Shown in pieces: positions 1 through 9,515 of a stretch of DNA of 64,000 bases. The stretch spans positions 1 through 64,000 of the forward strand of contig CANPZW010000006.1 of NCBI GenBank assembly GCA_947589385.1, given 5' to 3'. This stretch comes from an uncultured Clostridia bacterium (GTDB lineage: Bacteria; Bacillota; Clostridia; Christensenellales; Borkfalkiaceae). The position numbers and the translations under genes were made by a program. How positions within the stretch are numbered: position 1 is the first letter of the stretch; each line of letters begins with the position of its first letter. Below the pieces are notes generated by a model. It was not told where the DNA came from and did not search any database. It saw nothing but the letters and a program-made list of their open reading frames with translations.

Positions 1-6
1 ATTGAA

Positions 7-38
7 AACGAGGAGAGGTACATGTACCTCTCCTCGTT
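7..38. repeat. Perfect 32-bp palindrome (hairpin / possible terminator) downstream of integrase
   Basis: AACGAGGAGAGGTACATGTACCTCTCCTCGTT equals its own reverse complement; followed on + by agccctttttct. Confidence 0.85.
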
Positions 39-121
39 AGCCCTTTTTCTCTTGTGAACTAAACGGGGTTCACTTCAAAGATTGCCGCCTTTTTTTTATT
101 TATCCGGTTGATTTTAAAACT

Positions 122-1033
122 TCATCCGAGCAACCGACCGACCTTGTTCATCATCTCCGCTTTATGCTCTATAAGGGAGTGCGCGTACCGCCGAAGCGTT
201 ATCGACGGGTCCTGATGCCCCAAAATTTCCGAAAGTGTTTTAACGTCCATTCCGACCTCCAAAGACCTGGTCGCAAACGTATGCCGCAACGCGTGAAAGC
301 CCCTGTGTTCGATATGAAGTTTTCTCAGGACTATGTCGAACGTACGCTGATAGGAACGGATTTCCGCGCCGTATTCGCTTTTACCGACCACGACAAACCG
401 CGCGCCCGTCTGCCTGCGTATGAATTTCATATACCCCACTATCTGCCGAGGCAAGGGTATAACACGCTCCGAGCTTTGGGTTTTAGTTGTATCGAATACC
501 TTGACGTAGCGGTTTCCCACCCAACTGTCGTGGCAGGATTTCGTTACGAGCACAGTGCCTTTTTGTAAATCCACGTCCTCCCAAGTCAAAGCAAGCAATT
601 CGCCTATGCGCAGTCCGGAATAAAGACTGAGCAAGATTCCGAACAAAAACGGCTGGCGGCTTTCGAGAATATAGTTCTCGATTTTCTTCTGCTCTGTTTT
701 CGAAAAACACGTTATTTTGTTCATTCTGATTTTTGGGCGCACGATAAAGTCAGAATACTGCCTGTCTATAATCCCGACCGCGACGCCTTTTCTCAGCGAA
801 GCCCTTAAAACCGCGACGATGAAATTAACGCTGTTCGGGGCAAGCCCGCGCTCCGACAGCAACATTGAAAATTTTTGCAATTCCACCGCCGTAAGTTGGC
901 TTACTTCATACTCGCCTAACGCAGGTAGGAGATATTTTTCCGCCTGCTGACGGTATTTCCTGTAAGTCCTATCCTTCGCAGAAGCCTTGATATAAAGCTC
1001 CAACCATTCGTTCAACCATTCTTTATACTGCAT
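122..1033 (-). CDS. Tyrosine recombinase / phage-type integrase
   Basis: C-terminal catalytic motifs SGLRIGELLALTWEDVD ... HALRHTFATRSLEVGMDVKTLSEILGHQDPSITLRRYAH. Confidence 0.95.
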   Translation of the reverse strand: MQYKEWLNEWLELYIKASAKDRTYRKYRQQAEKYLLPALGEYEVSQLTAVELQKFSMLLSERGLAPNSVNFIVAVLRASLRKGVAVGIIDRQYSDFIVRPKIRMNKITCFSKTEQKKIENYILESRQPFLFGILLSLYSGLRIGELLALTWEDVDLQKGTVLVTKSCHDSWVGNRYVKVFDTTKTQSSERVIPLPRQIVGYMKFIRRQTGARFVVVGKSEYGAEIRSYQRTFDIVLRKLHIEHRGFHALRHTFATRSLEVGMDVKTLSEILGHQDPSITLRRYAHSLIEHKAEMMNKVGRLLG

Positions 1034-1287
1034 TTTTTACTCCTTTCGTTCGATTTTCGGCGCGAGCGCCTTAAATATGGTAAATCATTTTTCTTTGTTT
1101 TTCCCATTTTCGGAATAAAAATAGCCGTTTGATTTTTTAATGTTTTGAACAATTTAAGGCGTTGTTTGAGCAACCTCTGTACAAGGGCGGAAAGGTTTGA
1201 TTTTGTAATCAAATCCGTCTTTTCTTATGCAACGCTGAGAGCGTGGGAAGATAAAACTTTGTCGTTATGTTTATCATTCGTTGCCAC

Positions 1288-1317
1288 AAAAAAGAGCAGA
1301 AGCTTGTACTTCTACTC
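1288..1317 (-). terminator. Rho-independent terminator after phosphatase gene
   Basis: - strand GAGTAGAAG-TACAAG-CTTCTGCTC followed by TTTTTT. Confidence 0.7.
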
Positions 1318-1406
1318 TCATTTTGAACTTGCCGTTGCGTTAATTTTTCAATTATTTAATTTATCCCAAGGATATTACGATGTGATAAACCTTAACTGTC
1401 ACCGTA

Positions 1407-2102
1407 TTATCTTTTAACGTAATACGCATTGCAGTTTTCAATGCAAAAACAGCCCAAAACGCCGTCTATCCACGTGCCCGTATCAAGGTGGATTTTGTAA
1501 AAATCGGTTATCTTATAGCTGTCTTTTTGCGCCTCTTTTCGGCGATAGGCGATTATTTTGCTTGCGCCGTCGGGCAGAAGATAGCTTGTGGGCGTATGCC
1601 CGAAGAAAACGCACTTGCTGTCCTTTACTTCGATATGCGGGTCTTTGAAATTTCTGTCATAGACAAGCTGTTCGCGCGTGGCTTTTTCGGGCGGGATTAT
1701 GCGCCCGTTTTCGTCAAGCGGGATTCCCGCATGCACGCACAAAAAGTCCTTTCCCTCTATGTAAAAGGGCAAGCTTTCAACCCAATCTATTGTATCCCAA
1801 TCCAAAAGGGCGCCGTCGTCGGGGAAATACTCTTGCAGTTTTTTAAGGACGTAATCGAAATTATCGGGCGACTCGCGCATCAATCCCCAATAGTACTTTA
1901 AAAACGTATATTCGTGATTGCCGTTTATGCAGCGGGCGTTAGGCATATTTTTTATGAATTTCAAAAGCCGCACCGAGTCCTTGCCCTTGTCGATAATGTC
2001 GCCGCAGGATATGAGCGTATCGCCGTCCGAAAATTTAATATATTCGAGCAACCGCCTGTACAAATCGTATTGCGCGTGTATATCCGAAACTACGTATGTC
2101 AT
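1407..2102 (-). CDS. Metallophosphoesterase / serine-threonine protein phosphatase-like
   Basis: VVSDIHAQYDLYRRLL, SCGDIIDKGKDS, INGNHEY, FVHAGIP motifs of calcineurin-like PPP phosphatases. Confidence 0.9.
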   Translation of the reverse strand: MTYVVSDIHAQYDLYRRLLEYIKFSDGDTLISCGDIIDKGKDSVRLLKFIKNMPNARCINGNHEYTFLKYYWGLMRESPDNFDYVLKKLQEYFPDDGALLDWDTIDWVESLPFYIEGKDFLCVHAGIPLDENGRIIPPEKATREQLVYDRNFKDPHIEVKDSKCVFFGHTPTSYLLPDGASKIIAYRRKEAQKDSYKITDFYKIHLDTGTWIDGVLGCFCIENCNAYYVKR

Positions 2103-2172
2103 AAGTTTGATTTTGTTTTAAAAATGCCCCATTCGCCTTTTCTGTATTTTGACTGCAATGAAATAGGCACTC

Positions 2173-2691
2173 TTATGTGTTTACAATGGAATGACGACGC
2201 GGAGGCGGCAAAAGCCCCAAGAGAACCAGAGTATAGGTTCTATTGTAAACGTCCTTGTTAATACGGCACATAGCCTCGTCATTGAAAATCCAATGAAGGG
2301 TACATCCTTCTCGGAACGCGCCTTCGAGAAGAAACTTTGCCTTATCTTTGGAAGGCTTTCTTTCCATAAAAACGGGGGCGTTCCAATTCAAGCCCGGCTT
2401 GAATGAGCAGTAATTTGAAAACATCTGAGCGTATTTCAAAAATTCCATAGCGCGCGTGGGATACATGGATTCTAAGGTAGAGTCGAGCTCTTCCAGCTTT
2501 ACTGAAATAAGCAAGTTGTGATTGCGTGCGATTTTCAGAAGATTTGACGACACGATACGATATACGGATGCAAAAAGAGTATCATCCATGAGCACAGCTT
2601 TGCTATGATAATCCTCAACATCGGTGTCGCGATAGACGTAATGGGCAAAGATTTTAGCGAGTTCCTCGTCGGAAAGACCATTTACAATCAT
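2173..2691 (-). CDS. Hypothetical protein (172 aa), family not recognised
   Basis: ORF with upstream aggaggag RBS-like sequence; no recognised motif. Confidence 0.6.
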   Translation of the reverse strand: MIVNGLSDEELAKIFAHYVYRDTDVEDYHSKAVLMDDTLFASVYRIVSSNLLKIARNHNLLISVKLEELDSTLESMYPTRAMEFLKYAQMFSNYCSFKPGLNWNAPVFMERKPSKDKAKFLLEGAFREGCTLHWIFNDEAMCRINKDVYNRTYTLVLLGLLPPPRRHSIVNT

Positions 2692-2840
2692 GCGGAACTC
2701 CTCCTTTAAACTTTAAAATATAATAGCACATCAGCCGAGATTTTTCAACGATTTATGATTAGAATACAGGCGGTAAGACTTGCTCCCACCCGTAACGATT
2801 TTAGGACATTGTCGCGGCAGCAGTGAACGTATTACTATAA

Positions 2841-2864
2841 AAGCCCTTCCGAAAGGAAAGGCTT
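2841..2864 (-). terminator. Terminator-like hairpin downstream of iorB
   Basis: AAGCCTTTCC-tttc-GGAAGGGCTTTT on - strand. Confidence 0.6.
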
Positions 2865-2876
2865 TATAATTTTTGT

Positions 2877-3452
2877 TTATTTGGAAAGCTCTATGCCGCG
2901 CCTGATTGCGGCTTTGTTCATCTCTAAAAACTGAGGCTTGACGTTTTCCGTTAATATCAAATCCCAGTCGATATGTTCAAGTTTCATCGAGCCGATTATT
3001 GTGCCCAGCAAAATCATATTCATTACCTTGGGGCTGCCGATAGCTTCCGCCTCCCTGTTGGCGTCGATAACCGTTGTATCCGCTACCCTTTTAAGCTCTT
3101 CTATTATCCCCGACGGATATTCCGTTTGCCCCGATGTTATCGGCATGCCCGGAATTTCGAAGTCGTTGACAAATACTTTGCCGCCCTTTTTAAGATAATC
3201 GAGATAACGCAATGCCTCCATTTTTTCGAAAGCGACAATTACGTCAGCCTGCCCTATCTCTATTACGGGGGAATAAACCTTTTGTTCAGAATATCTTATA
3301 TGCGATGTTACCGAACCGCCGCGCTGGCTCATCCCGTGAATTTCGCTCATTTTTACGTCGTAATTTGCTTTTTGAAGCCCGAGGGTCAGTATCTTGCTGG
3401 CAAGAATCGTGCCCTGACCGCCGACGCCTACGAGCAGTATATTTTTCGTCAT
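2877..3452 (-). CDS. iorB: Indolepyruvate:ferredoxin oxidoreductase, beta subunit
   Basis: MTKNILLVGVGGQGTILASKIL ... EIHGMSQRGGSVTSHIRY; RBS aggagg favours internal start at 3452 over ORF start 3518. Confidence 0.93.
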   Translation of the reverse strand: MTKNILLVGVGGQGTILASKILTLGLQKANYDVKMSEIHGMSQRGGSVTSHIRYSEQKVYSPVIEIGQADVIVAFEKMEALRYLDYLKKGGKVFVNDFEIPGMPITSGQTEYPSGIIEELKRVADTTVIDANREAEAIGSPKVMNMILLGTIIGSMKLEHIDWDLILTENVKPQFLEMNKAAIRRGIELSK

Positions 3453-3463
3453 ATTCCTCCTCC

Positions 3464-5257
3464 TTAATTTATTGCCGCCTTGGGGCAGATTTGCTTGCAT
3501 ACCGTGCAACCTACGCACATCGTGTCGTCGATAACGGCTTTTTTGTTCTTAACCGAAATCGCAGGGCAACCGCTTTTAAGGCAAGCTTTGCAACCGATAC
3601 ATTTTTCGGTATCCACTTTGCACTTTACTTTATAAGCTTCGGGCCATTCGTTCTTATCGTATTGGCTCATCTTTTTAAGCACGCAAGGGTAACGGGTAAT
3701 GATTACGCTGGGCTCTTTGAGGGAAACCGCCCAATCCAGCGTTTCGCGGACAAGTTTCAAATCATTGGGGTCGATAACTCTGATGTGCTTGATACCTATC
3801 GCCTTGACGATTCCTTCTATATCCACAATTTGCGTAGGCTCGCCCTGAGCCGTAAAGCCCGTCCCCGGGTTCTGCTGGTGACCCGTCATGCCTGTGATTC
3901 GGTTGTCCAGAATTACGGTTATGCAGTTGCCCCTGTTATAAACTATATCGAGAAGGGAGGTCATTCCGCTATGGAAGAAAGTCGAATCGCCGAGAACTCC
4001 CACTACGCGTTTAGTGTTGCCCTCCACCATGTCGAGCACCTTTTGAATACCGTTTGCACCGCTCACCGAAGCGCCCATGCAGCAGTTGCAATCCATAGCA
4101 TTATAGGGCGCGGCAAAGCCCAAAGTATAGCAGCCTATGTCTCCCGATACAATAACGTCCTTGCGCTTGCCGAGCTCATAGAAGAAACCTCTATGCGGGC
4201 AGCCTGCGCAGAGCGCGGGCGGACGGCCTATTACCTTACTGCGGTCGTAGGAAAGAACTTCTGCCTCTTTACCGCAAACGCATTTGCGGACGACGTCGGA
4301 AGTCAGCTCTCCGAAAGCAGGCAAAAATCTTTTGCCGTCGGGCGCAAATTTTCCGTAACAGATATTTTTATAACCCAGCATCTTAACGGCGTCTTCGATA
4401 TACTCGTCGTTTTCCTCAATTACGTAAACTCTTTCCAGCCCTTTCAGGAAAGAATCCATAAGTTTCATGGGCAAGGGATATGTAAAGCCGAGTTTTAGAT
4501 AGTTTGCATCGTCACCGAAAACTTCTTTTGCGTAGTTTATCGCCATACCGCTTGCGATAACGCCTGTTTTCTTACCGTTGTCCTCTATGTTGTTCCATTC
4601 GCAGTTGCTTGAATATTCTTTTAAGATATCCAAACGCTTTTCGACTTCGGCGCGGCGCACCCTCGCATTAGCGGGAACGCAAACATATTTAGAAGCATTC
4701 TTGACATAGGGAACGATAGGCTTTTCCTGCCTCGGTTCAAGCTCTACAAGACTTTTTGAATGGCAAACGCGGGTCGTGACCCTTATAAGCACGGGAGTTT
4801 CGTACTTTTCACTGAGTTCAAAGGCAAATTTAGCCATAGCTTTACATTCCTTTGAATCGGAAGGTTCCAACATGGGAACCTTTGCGTGACGCGCATAATT
4901 ACGGTTATCCTGCTCGTTCTGAGAAGAATGTTGACCGGGTTCGTCAGCCGTAACTACTACAAGTCCGGCATTGCCGCCCGTGTAAGCGATTGTAAAAAAC
5001 GGGTCTGCCGCCACGTTTAAACCCACGTGTTTCATACTTGCAAAGCTGCGTGCGCCGCCTAACGAAGCGCCGTAAGCTACCTCTAAGGCAACCTTTTCGT
5101 TGGGAGACCACTGGGCGGAAATTTCTTTATATGTAGCAATATTTTCAAGAATTTCCGTGCTGGGCGTACCGGGATAAGCGGCCGCAAAGCGAACGCCGGC
5201 TTCATAAACGCCGCGCGCAATGGCCTCGTTTCCGGTCATAAGTTGTTGTTTTGCCAT
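3464..5257 (-). CDS. iorA: Indolepyruvate:ferredoxin oxidoreductase, alpha subunit
   Basis: TPP enzyme core (CAGCPHRG, GDIGCYTLG), C-terminal 2x[4Fe-4S] ferredoxin motifs CIGCKACLKSGCP / CVGCTVCKQICP. Confidence 0.95.
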   Translation of the reverse strand: MAKQQLMTGNEAIARGVYEAGVRFAAAYPGTPSTEILENIATYKEISAQWSPNEKVALEVAYGASLGGARSFASMKHVGLNVAADPFFTIAYTGGNAGLVVVTADEPGQHSSQNEQDNRNYARHAKVPMLEPSDSKECKAMAKFAFELSEKYETPVLIRVTTRVCHSKSLVELEPRQEKPIVPYVKNASKYVCVPANARVRRAEVEKRLDILKEYSSNCEWNNIEDNGKKTGVIASGMAINYAKEVFGDDANYLKLGFTYPLPMKLMDSFLKGLERVYVIEENDEYIEDAVKMLGYKNICYGKFAPDGKRFLPAFGELTSDVVRKCVCGKEAEVLSYDRSKVIGRPPALCAGCPHRGFFYELGKRKDVIVSGDIGCYTLGFAAPYNAMDCNCCMGASVSGANGIQKVLDMVEGNTKRVVGVLGDSTFFHSGMTSLLDIVYNRGNCITVILDNRITGMTGHQQNPGTGFTAQGEPTQIVDIEGIVKAIGIKHIRVIDPNDLKLVRETLDWAVSLKEPSVIITRYPCVLKKMSQYDKNEWPEAYKVKCKVDTEKCIGCKACLKSGCPAISVKNKKAVIDDTMCVGCTVCKQICPKAAIN

Positions 5258-5285
5258 TTAAACCTCCAATCAATTAGTATAATTT

Positions 5286-5314
5286 ATTTTACAGCATATA
5301 AAGTATTTTGTCAA
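5286..5314 (-). promoter_or_regulatory. Sigma70-type promoter for iorAB
   Basis: - strand TTGACA - 17 bp - TAAAAT upstream of iorA. Confidence 0.65.
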
Positions 5315-5454
5315 TTTATAATTATTAAGTAATAAAAATAGAAAATTTTGTAATTTATAAGCAAAACCTCTAAGCCATAATATTCGGCAAATTAGATAAG
5401 GTTAGAGAATTTTATCCCAAAGGCATAATATTCCCTAATCCGATGAAGCTTCAC

Positions 5455-5483
5455 AAAAAAATCTGGCGTTAGTTAACGCCAGA
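5455..5483 (-). terminator. Terminator at end of pectate lyase/uronate operon
   Basis: - strand TCTGGCGTTA-AC-TAACGCCAGA followed by TTTTTTT. Confidence 0.85.
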
Positions 5484-5658
5484 CCCAAAAGTTTTATCTT
5501 CCAAAAACCATTTGATTTATTAAATTTCATTATTGCCAAACTGTAAAACTTGATTTGACAACTTACCCGGCTCAAATAGTATTCCTTATTCGATTTCTCT
5601 CAAATCTCAATGGAATATATCCCGTAAGAAGGTTGCTTTAAAAAATTTTACGTATCAA

Positions 5659-8600
5659 TCATTCTGCCGTATCTATGAAGTTCAAAGTAAGGTAAGGAGC
5701 TTTAAGCTCGGGACCGCTGCCGTCGAATACGTAAGACCACTTGGTTTCAAAGTCGAAGCCCGTTTTGTCTATCCAGTTGTCCGCCCCGCTGTCCTTCAAA
5801 GACTTGCCCAGCGAAAGCGCATATGCGGAATATACGTTCACGTCGTAATCCGTATTGTATTCCTCCATAAGCGATACGCAGTTTGCGATTTTAACGTCCC
5901 CGCTCGTCGAGAAACCGCCGATTGTAGGCGACTGGTTCTTTTGAGAAGTGGATATCAGAGCACCCTTGTAGTATTCCGTCTGAATACTTACGCAACCCGT
6001 AACGCGCAGAGGTCCTGCGCCGCTGTGATAGCCCAGCATGCCGCCGATTCGTCCCGTGCCCGTATCGACCAAAACTCCGGCGGATACGCAGTTTGTAATT
6101 TCCAGCATGAACTTATAGCCGCTTCTTTCCGCGTTGGTAAGCTGTCCGTTTTCGTCGTACTGCGCAACTATCGAGCTCACGCCCGAACCGCCGCAGGCTA
6201 TATACGAATTTACATAGCAGTCGGAAATGCGGATTTCAAGGTCGTCCGTAATGGGATTGTTTGTCTGGATATAGCCGATAATTCCGCCTACTCTGTTACC
6301 CGTAGAAGTTATATAATACTTTTCGCCTTCCGCGTCCGATTTTACAGAGCCGTCGGCGTTAAGCTCGGGTATGGGGTTGACAATGGATACCTGGCTTACT
6401 TCCGTTGCGGTTGCGCCCTCATATACCTGTCCGATAAGACCGCCCGTGCGTTGGTCGCTGCCGTTTATCATAAGGTTGGTTATGGCAATATTGTGGAAAT
6501 ATCCGCCATATACCCTGGACACAATAGCCGTTCTCTGTTTGCCCGAAAGATTTATATTATCGAACTTAATATTCATTATAGTGCCGCCCTTGACCTGCGA
6601 GAAAATACCCGTATTGTCATCTTTGGTGCTTCTCGTAATACCCGAAACGGTGTGTCCCTGTCCGTTGAGAAGTCCTGAGAACGCCGTCGTTCCCGCGCTC
6701 CAAGTCTTTCCGGAGAAATCAAGGTCTTTTTTAAGAAGATATATCGTCTTGGAAACGTCCTCGTTGTCCAGTTTGCCGCCCGTTATCTTCATGAAATTCT
6801 CTTCCGTGGAAATTTCGGCGGTCTTTATCTCATCATGATAAAGCTGCGAAGTAACCTTGCCGTCGGCATTTGCAAGAGCGTAGTAAACGTGATATCCCTT
6901 AGAGTTGGCGTTGGCGTAAGAGAAGCTTATAGAGGTAGCCTTGAAATCGTTGCGCAAAGCGCCCTCATACGTCTTTATACCCTCGGCGGTAAGTTCGCTG
7001 AGTTCGGTTTCGGAAGCCACGGTATAGAGAGTACCCGTTACGTTAGTAAGATTGCCCGCAATGATATAGCCGTCCCTGAAAACCGAAACGCTTGCCGCGC
7101 CGTCGAAGTCCACTTCCGCCGAAGTCGCGGCGACGAAAATCTGATAGGTCATACTTTCCGTCTTTGCAGGGTCGGAAACAAGCGTGACTTTGTGCGTAAT
7201 TCTGTAAACTCCCGAGTGGTTTACCATAAATCCGCTGACGGGGGTATAATCTTCCTTTGCGGAAGGAGCAAATTCATAAACCGTTTCCACTGTGTATTGG
7301 GAGTCGTCGAGAAGTTTGCCGTTGTAATATGCGCCGTTGGAAACTTCGAGGACGGGTTCGCCGTACTGCTTATAGGCGTCCATAATGACCTTGCCGCCGT
7401 CCTGATATACTTCGTCCGTTTCGGTGACCCTTACCACCAGCCCGCCTATGGAAGGCGAATCCTGTTTTACGGTAAGTGCGAACGTTTTGGTAACGCTGTA
7501 ATTGAGGTAGGAAATCGTAGCCGTAAGAACTGCCTTTTCGTCATTCGCGGGGCGTGTAACGCCTATCGTGATATATTCAGCGCCCGAAATCGAGGGGTCG
7601 GGCTGAACAAGCTTGCCTATTTTCAGAAGTTCGCTGTCAGAAGTCCAGTTTACGGTACAGCCCGTTATCATTGCAGGAACGTCGAAGTCCTGATAAACCG
7701 CGTCCTCGTCGCTGTTTATGGTAAGCGTTTCCTTAGCTTTCAGAAGTCTTGCATAAACGTTGCTTTCTACCCCTTCGAGAAGGTCGTCCTTCGTGAAATG
7801 AGTGTAATCTTCCCACTTGGTAAGGTTGAGTACGGAACCCGCTTTAACTCCCGCCCCGAAGTGTTCCGAAAAGTCGAAACCGCTCTTTACCGCAAGTATG
7901 TCGCCCATATTTATCGAATGGTCGGCGTTGCGGTATTTATTGTGAATCATTTCGGCAGCGGTATTGTCGCTGTCTTTAAGTCCCGATATATTGTAGGTGT
8001 AGGCGGTAGCTCCGTCGGCTGCCGTTGCAACTACGGGCAATTTTTCAAATACGTCCTCGGCATTAAGCGCGTCTATCTGCTGTGTATAAGTTTCTTTCGC
8101 CGCCTTGGTATCCGCGTCCAAAGAACCTTTTACCACGTTTGTTTTCGCGCCGGCGGTTAAAAGACTGTTCATAACCGAACCGCGGTAAGCGTCGTTGTCG
8201 AGAGATTTTGCAATGCCGCTCTTTACGGACAGAACGTTTTTAACCGTGTTGTAGCTGTAACTCTGCCGCGCGAGGTCAATATTCGAATGGGTATCGTGAT
8301 TTTGAATGGAAACTACTTGCCCGAACGTAGCGCTGTCGGGGTCGTTGTCGATTGCCGCGGAGTTATCGTATGCGGTAACGCCTTCCACCTTTATATAGCC
8401 GGGGTTGGAGTTATCAGTAACACCGTGCATCCTGTTCTGGAAAGAAAGGCAATTATAAAGCCTTACGTCGCCTTCCATAACCGAGCCGCCCAGCTTAAAA
8501 CCGTTGCCGTCGCCGTCGCGCGTCTTGTAGGAATTTGTTTCGGGCTCGTCGTACTGAGCGTTATAGTTGACCTTATCATGGTTTTCCGCCTGCGTGTATT

Positions 8601-9489
8601 CGAGATAGCCGTTCTCGAACGCGACGCTGTTGTAGATAATTACGCAACCTATATTGCCCGAATCGGACTTGGCGTATAAATCCCAGCCGTCGTCCGAATT
8701 ACGGTATGCTATACAGCCGTCGAATACGTTTCCGTAACCCACCGTAAGTTTTGCCGCAAAGCCGTCGGCGTTTTCGCCGTACGTTTCGTCGTCGTAATTG
8801 TTATGCGAAGTGCAGTTTTTAATGAGATTGTAGCTGGGCCACTGGTTGATAGAGTTATAGGAGCTTTCAGACCTGCCGAGTTGCAAGCCCGTGTCGCGGT
8901 TATTGTAAAATTCGCTGTATTCCACAGTGTTGTAACTGCCGCCTATATAAAGTCCGTTGTCGCCCGCGCCGCACACGTCTATGCCGTACCAATAGATATA
9001 ATTGCCGTAAATCTGCACGCCGCGGTTATTGCTGTCGAATTCCATTCCGCTGAAATCGAGCGTAACCTTTTTGTCTGTGCCCGTATAACCGCTGTCTTTA
9101 TCATAAGCGGCGTTGACTATCCTTATATTCGCGCCCGCCTTGCCGCTTGCCGAAACCAGAAGCCCGTAACCGTTCTTATCATGGGTTTTCCACGAAGCGG
9201 ACCATTCATAAGTGCCGGGAATAAGATATACCGTGTCGCCCGCCGCCAAATCCTCGGAATTAAGCAGGGTTATGCTTTGGGGATTATCGATGCTGAGCCC
9301 GTCGTTGGAACTGCTTCCGTTCGGCGCGACGAAATAGGTTTTGCCTTTATCGACGGGTTCTACGGGAGGAGTATTTTCGCCACCCTCATCTTTCGGAGTG
9401 CAAGCCGCAAATGCCGCAACGCCCGCCGTGCCCGTTACAGCAATAACTGCGATAGCCGACAATAATTTTTTACTGAATTTCTTTTTCAT
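5659..9489 (-). CDS. Secreted lipoprotein with right-handed parallel beta-helix, pectate lyase (PL9-like), plus Ig-like and GLUG-like C-terminal regions
   Basis: Lipobox AFAAC; TYFVAPNGSSSNDGLSIDNPQS start typical of beta-helix lyases; SFQNRMHGVTDNSNPG; C-terminal GLLNGQGHTVSGI / TGGLIGQV repeats. Confidence 0.82.
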   Translation of the reverse strand: MKKKFSKKLLSAIAVIAVTGTAGVAAFAACTPKDEGGENTPPVEPVDKGKTYFVAPNGSSSNDGLSIDNPQSITLLNSEDLAAGDTVYLIPGTYEWSASWKTHDKNGYGLLVSASGKAGANIRIVNAAYDKDSGYTGTDKKVTLDFSGMEFDSNNRGVQIYGNYIYWYGIDVCGAGDNGLYIGGSYNTVEYSEFYNNRDTGLQLGRSESSYNSINQWPSYNLIKNCTSHNNYDDETYGENADGFAAKLTVGYGNVFDGCIAYRNSDDGWDLYAKSDSGNIGCVIIYNSVAFENGYLEYTQAENHDKVNYNAQYDEPETNSYKTRDGDGNGFKLGGSVMEGDVRLYNCLSFQNRMHGVTDNSNPGYIKVEGVTAYDNSAAIDNDPDSATFGQVVSIQNHDTHSNIDLARQSYSYNTVKNVLSVKSGIAKSLDNDAYRGSVMNSLLTAGAKTNVVKGSLDADTKAAKETYTQQIDALNAEDVFEKLPVVATAADGATAYTYNISGLKDSDNTAAEMIHNKYRNADHSINMGDILAVKSGFDFSEHFGAGVKAGSVLNLTKWEDYTHFTKDDLLEGVESNVYARLLKAKETLTINSDEDAVYQDFDVPAMITGCTVNWTSDSELLKIGKLVQPDPSISGAEYITIGVTRPANDEKAVLTATISYLNYSVTKTFALTVKQDSPSIGGLVVRVTETDEVYQDGGKVIMDAYKQYGEPVLEVSNGAYYNGKLLDDSQYTVETVYEFAPSAKEDYTPVSGFMVNHSGVYRITHKVTLVSDPAKTESMTYQIFVAATSAEVDFDGAASVSVFRDGYIIAGNLTNVTGTLYTVASETELSELTAEGIKTYEGALRNDFKATSISFSYANANSKGYHVYYALANADGKVTSQLYHDEIKTAEISTEENFMKITGGKLDNEDVSKTIYLLKKDLDFSGKTWSAGTTAFSGLLNGQGHTVSGITRSTKDDNTGIFSQVKGGTIMNIKFDNINLSGKQRTAIVSRVYGGYFHNIAITNLMINGSDQRTGGLIGQVYEGATATEVSQVSIVNPIPELNADGSVKSDAEGEKYYITSTGNRVGGIIGYIQTNNPITDDLEIRISDCYVNSYIACGGSGVSSIVAQYDENGQLTNAERSGYKFMLEITNCVSAGVLVDTGTGRIGGMLGYHSGAGPLRVTGCVSIQTEYYKGALISTSQKNQSPTIGGFSTSGDVKIANCVSLMEEYNTDYDVNVYSAYALSLGKSLKDSGADNWIDKTGFDFETKWSYVFDGSGPELKAPYLTLNFIDTAE

Positions 9490-9515
9490 AATCGTTCCTT
9501 ATTTACCTCCCCGCT

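Noticed and set aside
3212-4498. 428-aa + strand ORF
   Set aside because: Antisense to well-supported iorA/iorB
6835-8160. 441-aa + strand ORF
   Set aside because: Lies fully antisense to the pectate lyase-like gene; no domain or RBS support
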